From Qipengyuania marisflavi (GTDB lineage Bacteria; Pseudomonadota; Alphaproteobacteria; Sphingomonadales; Sphingomonadaceae): a stretch of 64,000 nt of DNA. This document shows, in pieces, positions 56,927-64,000 of the stretch (position 1 is its first letter; the number at the start of each line of letters is the position of its first letter). Made by a program: the position numbers and the translations under genes. The notes below the pieces were generated by a model. It did not search any database, was not told where the DNA came from, and saw only the letters and a program-made list of their open reading frames with translations. The stretch covers positions 408,121 through 472,120 of the forward strand of contig NZ_VCAO01000003.1 in assembly GCF_005884405.1 (NCBI RefSeq), read 5' to 3'.

Positions 56927-58417
56927 TCAAGCAAAGCGCGCGGCGAACCAGTCCTCAACCGCGGAAATCGTCTCTGCACCGAGATGCAGGCCCAGCTTGC
57001 TGCGCCGCCACAATGCGTCCTCGGCGGTGCGCGCAAATTCGTGGGCGATGAGGTATTCCAGCTCTGCCGAATACAGATCACGCCCGAAAAACACGCCCAG
57101 ATCGCCCAGCCCGCTCGCCCCGCCCAATATCGCTTCGATCCGCGTGCCGTAGGCGCGCGCCAGCCGCTGGAGCATCTCTGGCGGCGCCCAGCGATAATTT
57201 TCGCTGGCTTCCCACAGAAAGCGCGAAAAATCGCCATCTGTCATGTCGCCGCCGGGGAGCGGCGCCTGCGCGGTCCATTCTGTGCCGGGAATTGGGAGGT
57301 GCTTGCCAAGCTTCGCCAGCGCATGCTGCGCCAACTGGCGATAGGTGGTGATCTTACCGCCATAGACCGACAGGATCGGCGCGCCATCGTCGGCGTCGAC
57401 TTCGAACACATAGTCGCGCGTGACGGTCGAGTTTTTCGCCGAATGGTCTTCATAGAGCGGGCGCACCCCGGCAAAGCTGTGCACGATCTCGTCTTCGGCA
57501 ATTCCGCTGCGGAAATAGCGCGAGGCGGCGGCGCGCAGATAATCGCGCTCCTCAGCCGAGATTGTCACCGCGTCGAGATCGCCTTCGAACAGCATATCGG
57601 TGGTGCCGATCAGCGTGAAATCACGCTCATACGGGATGGCGAATACGATCCGCTTATCGGGCTGCTGGAAGATATAGGCATGCTCACCGGCAAAGGCGCG
57701 CGGCACGATGATGTGGCTGCCCTTGACCAGCCGCAAATGCGCGGGCGTGCCGCTGCCCAGCGCGGTTTTGGCCACTTGATCGACAAACGGCCCCGCCGCA
57801 TTGATCACTGCGCGCGCGGTGATGACACGTTCGCCGCTGGCATCACGCAAGGTGGCGCGCCAGTGCTCTCCCGAACGGTCCAGATCAGTGCATTCGGTGC
57901 GGGTCAGGATGGTCGCGCCGCGTTCCTTCGCATCCATTGCGGTCAGCACCACCAACCGCGAATCCTCGACCCAGCAGTCGGAATATTCGAAGCCCTTGAC
58001 CAGCCGTTCCTGCAACACCCCGCGATGCGGCGGCTGGCGCAAATCGACGCCGTGCGATCCGGGCAGGCTGCGCGGGCCGCCCAGCCGGTCATAAAAGGCC
58101 AGCCCCAGCCGCAGCATCCACTTGGGCCGCATTTCGGGTTCGTGCGGCATGACAAAGCGCAGCGGCCAGATGATATGCGGTGCGGCGCGCAGCAGCACTT
58201 CGCGCTCGCGCAACGATTCAGCGACCAGCCGGAATTCGAAATTCTCCAGATAGCGCAGCCCGCCATGCACCAGCTTGGTGCTGGCGGACGAAGTGTGCGA
58301 GGCAAGGTCGTCCTTTTCGACCAGCAGCACACTCAGCCCGCGCCCGGCGGCGTCGCGCGCAATGCCCGCGCCATTGATGCCGCCGCCAACGACCAGCAGG
58401 TCGACCGGCTCGCTCAT
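56927..58417 (-). CDS. glpD: aerobic glycerol-3-phosphate dehydrogenase
   Basis: Membrane-bound flavoenzyme of 496 residues passing electrons from glycerol-3-phosphate to quinone. N-terminal FAD loop LLVVGGGINGAGIARDAAGRG, then SSASTKLVHGGLRYLE, an active-site block. GTPAHLRLVKGSHIIVPR and the C-terminal SVYGGKITTYRQLAQHAL follow. It overlaps the upstream mtnP by 4 bases. Length matches the family. Confidence 0.96.
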   Translation of the reverse strand: MSEPVDLLVVGGGINGAGIARDAAGRGLSVLLVEKDDLASHTSSASTKLVHGGLRYLENFEFRLVAESLREREVLLRAAPHIIWPLRFVMPHEPEMRPKWMLRLGLAFYDRLGGPRSLPGSHGVDLRQPPHRGVLQERLVKGFEYSDCWVEDSRLVVLTAMDAKERGATILTRTECTDLDRSGEHWRATLRDASGERVITARAVINAAGPFVDQVAKTALGSGTPAHLRLVKGSHIIVPRAFAGEHAYIFQQPDKRIVFAIPYERDFTLIGTTDMLFEGDLDAVTISAEERDYLRAAASRYFRSGIAEDEIVHSFAGVRPLYEDHSAKNSTVTRDYVFEVDADDGAPILSVYGGKITTYRQLAQHALAKLGKHLPIPGTEWTAQAPLPGGDMTDGDFSRFLWEASENYRWAPPEMLQRLARAYGTRIEAILGGASGLGDLGVFFGRDLYSAELEYLIAHEFARTAEDALWRRSKLGLHLGAETISAVEDWFAARFA

Positions 58418-59286
58418 CCGCGTTCAAGCAAACGCCGCGCCACAGCGTCCAGCTTCGCCATCAGCGTGCTGTCATGCTGTTCCGGCGCAGTGATAACCGC
58501 ATCGCTCAGCGCCTGGTCGATGGGAGATGGTGCGCGTTTCTTGGGCAGGCCCTTGCAGAACGCCTCCACCACCTTGCGCGCCAGTTTGGCATTGTCCTGC
58601 ATCTGCGCGATCACCTGATCGACTTCGACCGCAGCCTCGTCATCGCGCCAGGCATCCCAGTCGGTGACCATCGCCAGTAGCGCGTAGGGCAGCTCTGCCT
58701 CGCGTGCCAATTTGGCCTCGGGCATCCCGGTCATGCCGATAACCTCGGCGCCCCAATGGCGGTACAATTTGCTTTCCGCGCGGGTGGAGAATTGCGGCCC
58801 CTCCATCGCCAGATAGGTTGCGCCATCGGTGACTTCACCGCCCGCCTTGCCCACGGCGCGCACCGCGTGTTTGGACAGCCGTGCGCACACCGGATCGGCC
58901 ATGCTGACATGCGCGACAAAGCCGCTGTCGAAGAAGCTGGAGGGGCGGCCCCGGGTGTTGTCGATGAACTGGTCAACCGTGACAAAGCGGCCCGGCGCCA
59001 ATTCTTCGGACAACGATCCGACCGCGCTGATCGCCAGAATATCGGTGCAGCCCGAACGTTTGAGCGCATCGATATTGGCGCGCGCATTGATGCTGCCCGG
59101 GGCGATGCGGTGGCCGCGCCCATGACGCGGCAGGAAACGGACGCGGACATGTCCGATGGTGCCGCACAGGATCTTGTCCGATGGCTCACCCCATGGCGAT
59201 TTCACCGAGATCCATTGCGCATCTTCCAGCGCGTCGATGGCATACAGGCCCGAGCCGCCGATAATGCCGATGGTCCAGTCGCTCAT
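58414..59286 (-). CDS. mtnP: S-methyl-5'-thioadenosine phosphorylase
   Basis: Purine nucleoside phosphorylase family protein of 290 residues, with the N terminus WTIGIIGGSGLYAIDAL. The phosphate and substrate blocks are PRHGRGHRIAPGSINARANI, ISAVGSLSEELAPG, TYLAMEGPQFSTRAESKLYRHWGAEVIGMTGMPEAKLAREAE and AMVTDWDAW. The first and fourth support methylthioadenosine, but methylthioinosine specificity cannot be excluded by eye. Start at 59286 gives the family N terminus. It overlaps glpD by 4 bases. Confidence 0.9.
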   Translation of the reverse strand: MSDWTIGIIGGSGLYAIDALEDAQWISVKSPWGEPSDKILCGTIGHVRVRFLPRHGRGHRIAPGSINARANIDALKRSGCTDILAISAVGSLSEELAPGRFVTVDQFIDNTRGRPSSFFDSGFVAHVSMADPVCARLSKHAVRAVGKAGGEVTDGATYLAMEGPQFSTRAESKLYRHWGAEVIGMTGMPEAKLAREAELPYALLAMVTDWDAWRDDEAAVEVDQVIAQMQDNAKLARKVVEAFCKGLPKKRAPSPIDQALSDAVITAPEQHDSTLMAKLDAVARRLLERG

Positions 59287-59486
59287 TGCAATCCCCGTTT
59301 TATGGCCCCGTTCGCGGCGCTCCTGGCACAGCGGTGGCGGCTCAAATGCGCGCTGTCCAGACCAAAGGCAGGGGTGATGGGGGCTTTGTCGGCGCATAAG
59401 TATTCATCGGCGTGCGCCGGGCGGCCGCCTTGACAGGCCGCCGCGTTTCACGGCGAAGTCACCGCCTGCAGCCACGAGGAACAACA

Positions 59487-62267
59487 GTGACCGATTTGCC
59501 GCAAGACATCACGCTCGACGCGCTCGCCGAACGGTTGCGGGTGTTGCACCGGCAAACCAGCGAAACGCCCCTGTTCAATCCGGTGTTCCAGCTGTCGCTT
59601 GATCTGTCACGGCGGATCGAGGCGGGGAAGACCGGGCTGGCCGATCTTGGCGGGCTGGTGGAGGAGCTGGAAACCGCCGGACTGGCCGCGCGTGCGCAGC
59701 GTCTGGGCGCATTGGTCGAGCCTGCTCGGACGCTAGACCGCCTGACCGAGCTGACTGCCGATAATGATACCGGGTTCGATGCCTTCCGCGCCCATTGGGA
59801 GCATCCCCAGCTGCACGCGGTGTTTACCGCGCACCCCACATTCCTGCTTGGCCCAGACGCCACTGCGGCTGTCGCTAATGCGGCCCAGACGGGGGAGGCG
59901 CTGACCCCCACGGACACCTCGCGGCCCACTATCACCTTGCCCTATGAACACGCGCAGGCGTTGTCTGCGATCGGCAATGCGCAGCAGGCGCGCGACCGGA
60001 TTGTGTCATCGGTGTTCGCTCAGGCGCAGGCGCGCTGGCCTGATCGTTGGGGCGAGCTTGCCCCTATGCCATTCCGCTTCGCCAGCTGGGTCGGTTACGA
60101 CATGGATGGGCGCACCGATATCAAGTGGTACACCTCGATCGCCTTCCGCCTGTCGGAAAAAGTCATGCGGCTGGAAAGCTATGCCTGCTCGCTGAAGGCC
60201 ATCGACAGCGATCATCCCCTGCTCGGCAGATTGCAACGCGCGGCAGCGCATGCGGCGGTTTCAGCAGAGGAATTTGCCGGCGATTTGAGCGAACCTGCGG
60301 CGCTGAGCGCAGCGGCCAATCGCCTGACCGCCGATCACGAGGACAGGCTGCTCTCACTGGGTCAGACGATTGCCGCAATCGAGGCCGAGGCGGGTGATGC
60401 CTTACCCGAACGCGCCATTGCCCTGCGCACGCTGGCAGCGGCCATGCGCGCCGACGGGCTGGGCATGGGCTGGGTTCATTTCCGCGTGAACGCCAAGCAG
60501 CTGCACAATGCGATCCGCACCCGCATGGCGGGCGGTGCCGAGCTGGATCTGGGGAGCCGCGGCGCACTGGCCGCATTGCGCGAATTGCTGGCGGGGGCAG
60601 AGCCGCTCACCGCCAATTTCGCCAGCCTGGGCATCGAAAGCTCGACCGCTGTGCGCCAGTTTCTGGTGATGACGCAGATCTTCAAGCACGTCGATGCCGA
60701 CAGCCCGATCCGCATGCTGGTGGCGGAATGCGAACAACCCGCCACCATGCTTGCTGCGCTTTATTTCGCGCGGCGTTTCGGGATTGCTGACAAAGTTGAT
60801 ATCTCGCCGCTGTTCGAGACTGAGGCGGCGTTGGAGCATGGCGGGCGCTTCCTCGACGCACTGCTCGCCGAGGATGACTATCGCAGCTACGCCCGCGCCA
60901 GAGGCAGGGTGGCGATCCAGACCGGCTTTTCCGACGCGGGGCGGTTCGTGGGCCAGATCCCCGCAAGTCTGGCGATTGAGCGGCTGCAAGGGCGGCTGGC
61001 GAGCGCGATGGCGGCCAACGGTCTGAGCGATGTGGCCGCGCTGATCTTCGACACACATGGCGAGGGCATGGGGCGCGGCGCGCATCCTTCGGGCTTTGCC
61101 GACCGGCTTGAATGGCCGCTCAGCCCGTGGGCGCGGCGACGCTTTGCGCGGGCCGATATCCGGCTGGAACCCGAGGTGAGTTTTCAGGGCGGCGATGGCT
61201 ATCTGTTCTTCGCCACGCCCGAACTGGCGCTCGCCACGCTGACGCGGATTGCCGAACTGGCTCCGGCCAAGCCGGATGTCGATGTCCCTACCGATCTGTT
61301 CTATCGCCGCACGGATCTCAGCCTGGATTTCTACCGCGCCATCAAGGATCACCAGCAGGGGCATCTGGCCAGCCGCACCTATGCGCGCGCCGTCACCGCC
61401 TTCGGGCTTGGCCTGCTAAGCGAAACCGGCAGCCGCCGCTCGCGCCGCCAGTCCGACCTGGCTGCCGACCGCGACATGAATTTGCGCCAGATCCGCGCGA
61501 TCCCGCACAACGCCATCCTCCAACAATTGGGCTATCCGGTGAATGTCATAGCCGGGGTGGGCAGCGCAGCCGACGGTATCGAGGAAGATGTCGCCGCGCT
61601 GCTGACCGAAAGCGCGCGCGGGCGGCAGATCGTGCGGCTGGTGCGCGCCGCCAATGCGCTGGCCAGCATCAAGACGGTTGCGGCGTTTGGCGAGCTGTTC
61701 AACTCGGCTTACTGGGCCAGCCGGCCCTATCGCGGCACAGAGGAGCATCTGGCGCGCGCGTGCGAGACGCTGGCCGAATACCTTACCGGCGATGACCGCA
61801 ATGGGGTGTTCCGCCGCATGGCGTCGCGGCTGCGGGTCGATGCGCTGAAACTGCACCGCCTGCTGGCGCTGATCCCTGACGAGCAGCCGCATCAGTCGCG
61901 CGAGAATGTCCGCCGCACCATCGGCATATTGCAGGCGCTGCGGCTGGCATTGCTCCAGCATATTTTCCTCAAGGCGGTTTCGGTCCCCGCATTCAGCCGC
62001 GCCAATGACATCAGCCGCACCGATGTGCTGGAAATGGTGTTTTCTCTGCGGATCGACGATGCGCTGGCCCAGCTGCGCCGCGCCTATCCGGTCAGCTTCC
62101 CGCGCAAGACTGATTTCGCGGTCGATGAACCGGGCGAATATCCGCGCGGCGAGGGTGTGGGCTATGCGGCGATCCGGCGCGACTTCATCGAACCGATCGA
62201 AGAAGCGCACGCGCTGGTCCTGCGCATCGGCGCGGCGATTGCCAATGTGTTTGGCGCGCACGGCTGA
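59487..62267 (+). CDS. divergent phosphoenolpyruvate carboxylase-like protein
   Basis: Protein of 926 residues with a GTG start preceded by ACGAGGAACAACA. It is homologous to PEP carboxylase over most of its length: VFTAHPT near residue 114, the block FDTHGEGMGRGAHP near residue 521 (normally FHGRGGSIGRGGAP) and the C-terminal helices. But core motifs are altered: TAHPTF lacks the Glu, GYDMDGRTD replaces GGDRDGNP, GFSDAGRF replaces GYSDSNKD, and the active-site His and Arg of FHGR have become Asp and His. Catalysis of the usual reaction is therefore doubtful. The ending is GAHG and not the QNTG typical of the enzyme. Confidence 0.78.
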   Translation: MTDLPQDITLDALAERLRVLHRQTSETPLFNPVFQLSLDLSRRIEAGKTGLADLGGLVEELETAGLAARAQRLGALVEPARTLDRLTELTADNDTGFDAFRAHWEHPQLHAVFTAHPTFLLGPDATAAVANAAQTGEALTPTDTSRPTITLPYEHAQALSAIGNAQQARDRIVSSVFAQAQARWPDRWGELAPMPFRFASWVGYDMDGRTDIKWYTSIAFRLSEKVMRLESYACSLKAIDSDHPLLGRLQRAAAHAAVSAEEFAGDLSEPAALSAAANRLTADHEDRLLSLGQTIAAIEAEAGDALPERAIALRTLAAAMRADGLGMGWVHFRVNAKQLHNAIRTRMAGGAELDLGSRGALAALRELLAGAEPLTANFASLGIESSTAVRQFLVMTQIFKHVDADSPIRMLVAECEQPATMLAALYFARRFGIADKVDISPLFETEAALEHGGRFLDALLAEDDYRSYARARGRVAIQTGFSDAGRFVGQIPASLAIERLQGRLASAMAANGLSDVAALIFDTHGEGMGRGAHPSGFADRLEWPLSPWARRRFARADIRLEPEVSFQGGDGYLFFATPELALATLTRIAELAPAKPDVDVPTDLFYRRTDLSLDFYRAIKDHQQGHLASRTYARAVTAFGLGLLSETGSRRSRRQSDLAADRDMNLRQIRAIPHNAILQQLGYPVNVIAGVGSAADGIEEDVAALLTESARGRQIVRLVRAANALASIKTVAAFGELFNSAYWASRPYRGTEEHLARACETLAEYLTGDDRNGVFRRMASRLRVDALKLHRLLALIPDEQPHQSRENVRRTIGILQALRLALLQHIFLKAVSVPAFSRANDISRTDVLEMVFSLRIDDALAQLRRAYPVSFPRKTDFAVDEPGEYPRGEGVGYAAIRRDFIEPIEEAHALVLRIGAAIANVFGAHG

Positions 62268-62341
62268 CGCGCCGCAGGAAAGGCTTGCCTTGATGCCCGG
62301 CCCGCTGGCACTCTCGCACTGGATAGGTGGGAGAATTGGAT

Positions 62342-63682
62342 ATGGTCGGGGCATTTCTTGCAGGGGCAGCGGCAATGGCGCTGCTGGTGATCAGCGGGCT
62401 GTTGCTGGCGCTGTCGGTGTTTCGCCGCGGTGCGCTGACTTTCGAATGTCCGGGCTTTGAAGCCCATGTCATCGACGGCGATCCGGGCCGCCTGATCCGC
62501 GATGTGCAACACGATGCGCAAGTACCGCAGATGTGCCGCGCCGACGATCCGCTCGCCTGTTCGATCCGCGATGCCGTGAAGGGCGGCGACGCTGCGCGGC
62601 AGGGCAATGTCCTGCTGCTGTCGGGCGGCGGTCAGTGGGGTGCCTTTGGCGCTGGGCTGTTCTGCGAATTGAGCAAGAACAGCGGCAGTGACATGGCGCT
62701 GCCGGGGGTGGCGGTCATCACCGGGATCAGCACCGGATCACTGCAGACAATGATGCTGATGGTCGCGCTTGATGACAGTCAGGATGCCGAGATTCGCCGC
62801 TTCGCGCTGGGTCAGCTGGCATGGGGATATTCGCCCGAGAAAGAGAGCGATGTCGTCGCTCACTCCGGGTTGTTCAAAGTGCCGCTGTTCGGCTCGGCTG
62901 CGGGCACTGCGCCCCTGCGTCAGCGGATTTTGGAGGCGCTGCGACCAGATGGCGACAACCGCCTGATCGAAGCCATCGCCGCCGCCAAGATCGCCGGATA
63001 CGCCGGGTTTGTCGAGGCGGATAGCGGGTTGTTCAAATATGCCGACATCGGCGCGCTGGCGCGTACCGCCGCGTCTCCCGAACAGGCGGCCGTACGGTTG
63101 GCGGCAGTGACTATGGCCTCCAGCGCCATGCCGGTCTTTAACCAGCAATTGCGCGTGGCGGGTTCGAACGGGAAGGCCCTGACCTATTACGATGGCGGCA
63201 CGCGCCGCTCGGTCTTTTTCGACCGCGCCATGACGCTGTTCGACCATGATGTGCGCGAAGCCATTGCAAAGACCAAATCGCTCGCCCCGCGCGACTTCGC
63301 CGAGGCTTACGAACAGACGGCGCCGACGGTCTATGTCGTGCGCAACGGCCCGACCATGCGCAAGCCCGAGCCAGAGCTGAACAGCAAATCCGGCCCGCTG
63401 AGCAATGGCCAGCGCGGCTATGATTTGCTGGTCAATGAAAGCGAGATCGGCGCCATCGCGGCGCTGCGTCTGTACAACCCCTATGGCCGGATCATGCTGA
63501 CCAGCGCCGACCAATACGACACTTTCCCGCACACCGAGGGCGAGAACTTCAAGGATGACGAGATGTTCAAACCCGCTTTCATGACCTGCCTACGCGAACT
63601 GGGCCGCCACAAGGCCAACCGAGAAGGCGGCCCCTGGTGGCCACTGGGGTCGATTGATGGCGGGGTGGGGCAGGGCGTGTAG
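62342..63682 (+). CDS. patatin-like phospholipase
   Basis: Protein of 446 residues. Residues 3-27 are a membrane helix (LAGAAAMALLVISGLLLAL) and act as an anchor. The patatin fold follows: the oxyanion loop LSGGGQWGAFGAG, the nucleophile serine in TGISTGSLQT and the catalytic Asp in YYDGGTRRS. A large insertion between these holds GQLAWGYSPEKESD. It likely hydrolyses a phospholipid. Start 62342 has GGTGGGAGAA just upstream; a GTG at 62327 is less likely. Confidence 0.88.
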   Translation: MVGAFLAGAAAMALLVISGLLLALSVFRRGALTFECPGFEAHVIDGDPGRLIRDVQHDAQVPQMCRADDPLACSIRDAVKGGDAARQGNVLLLSGGGQWGAFGAGLFCELSKNSGSDMALPGVAVITGISTGSLQTMMLMVALDDSQDAEIRRFALGQLAWGYSPEKESDVVAHSGLFKVPLFGSAAGTAPLRQRILEALRPDGDNRLIEAIAAAKIAGYAGFVEADSGLFKYADIGALARTAASPEQAAVRLAAVTMASSAMPVFNQQLRVAGSNGKALTYYDGGTRRSVFFDRAMTLFDHDVREAIAKTKSLAPRDFAEAYEQTAPTVYVVRNGPTMRKPEPELNSKSGPLSNGQRGYDLLVNESEIGAIAALRLYNPYGRIMLTSADQYDTFPHTEGENFKDDEMFKPAFMTCLRELGRHKANREGGPWWPLGSIDGGVGQGV

Positions 63683-63738
63683 CAGGGCGCGGCTTTAATC
63701 CCGCTGGCAAATGATGGTCGCAGGGTAGGGCAAGCGAC

Positions 63739-64000
63739 ATGCCCAGATCTCGCAAACCTGCCAGCCCTTTCCGCTATTTCAACTCATCGCCCGACATCAT
63801 CCGCCCGGTCGTATTGATCTATGTCCGGTTTCCGCTTTCGCTCCGCAACGTCGAAGATCTGCTGTTCGAACGCGGAATTGACATCTGCCACGAGACGGTC
63901 CGGCTGTGGTGGAACCGCTTTGGTCCGATGTTTGCGGCTGATATCCGGCGGCAGAGAGTAAGCCGGATGAAGCGTTTCCGACAGTGGCGGTGACACCTCG
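63739..64000 (+). mobile_element. IS6-family transposase, start only, interrupted by a stop codon
   Basis: The N-terminal part of an IS6-type transposase: FNSSPDIIRPVVLIYVRFPLS, ERGIDICHETVRLWWNRFGP and AADIRRQRVSRMKRFRQWR match the conserved helix-turn-helix and linker before the DDE domain. After RQWR a TGA (63991-63993) stands where these proteins have Trp (TGG), and the next bases (CACCTCG) fit the continuation HL. So the frame carries a nonsense change and runs off the window. No terminal inverted repeat is recognised in 63683-63738. Confidence 0.75.

Noticed and set aside
56537..58618. Open frame of 693 codons antisense to glpD and the start of putA
   Set aside because: Spans two real genes on the other strand; no domain is recognisable.

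Overview
The window is a 64 kb piece of a GC-rich alphaproteobacterial chromosome. Sphingomonadales (Erythrobacter/Sphingomonas-like) is the best guess. The reasons are the HWE-family sensor kinase, the ZnuD-like TonB receptor, complete amino-acid catabolic enzymes (isovaleryl-CoA dehydrogenase, methylcrotonyl-CoA carboxylase, PutA), many short operons with ATGA or TGATG overlaps, and the style of the proteins. This placement rests on gene content read by eye and not on a phylogeny.

Layout. 1-1504: 3'-truncated sensor kinase. 1651-5091: leucine catabolism (isovaleryl-CoA dehydrogenase, MCC beta subunit) with an out-of-place TrmH/SpoU methyltransferase between them. 5139-7269: acyltransferase, DUF1295 membrane protein, TetR regulator. 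7266-12213: two glycosyltransferases and a coupled pair of genes, a small beta-rich protein plus a pectate-lyase/tailspike-like protein, which together look like a surface-glycan locus. 12220-19402: gyrB, L-serine dehydratase, an exported protein, guaA. 19407-20362: ParD-like/zeta toxin-antitoxin pair. 20407-25000: endonuclease III-like protein, CHRD lipoprotein, and a minus-strand run of zinc finger, tldD, broken CPBP protease, small exported protein and DUF924. 25113-31458: ABC ATPase, nadB, a GGDEF protein, GlsB-like protein, alpha/beta hydrolase, POT-family peptide transporter.

31684-37810: class I ribonucleotide reductase, whose large (nrdA) and small (nrdB) subunit genes are about 2.8 kb apart, separated by an AT-rich orphan gene, a diguanylate cyclase on the other strand and a PepSY-type membrane protein. 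37886-39738: a type II restriction-modification pair whose nuclease matches the catalytic spacing of NaeI. 39869-42854: DUF1294-excalibur protein, lipoprotein, sulfotransferase, SNase-like nuclease. 42934-46475: argB, yggT, folD, lipoprotein, marC. 46479-48013: Lon-N protein and thioredoxin/TPR protein. 48221: tRNA-Gly(GCC). 48450-53672: ZnuD-like receptor, DoxX, saccharopine-dehydrogenase-like reductase, dcd, small exported protein. 53720-59286: putA, glpD, mtnP. 59487-63682: a highly divergent PEP-carboxylase-like protein and a patatin-like lipase. 63739-64000: the start of an IS6-family transposase interrupted by a stop codon.

Most of the window is ordinary core metabolism. The accessory signals are the restriction-modification pair, the toxin-antitoxin pair, the AT-rich orphan between nrdA and nrdB, the TrmH insertion, the tailspike-like pair and the IS remnant. 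I do not see a clearly new multi-gene defence or biosynthetic system. The best candidates for under-described biology are the tailspike-like pair beside glycosyltransferases, the ParD-like/zeta pairing with its apparently leaderless promoter, and the PEPC-like protein with altered catalytic residues.
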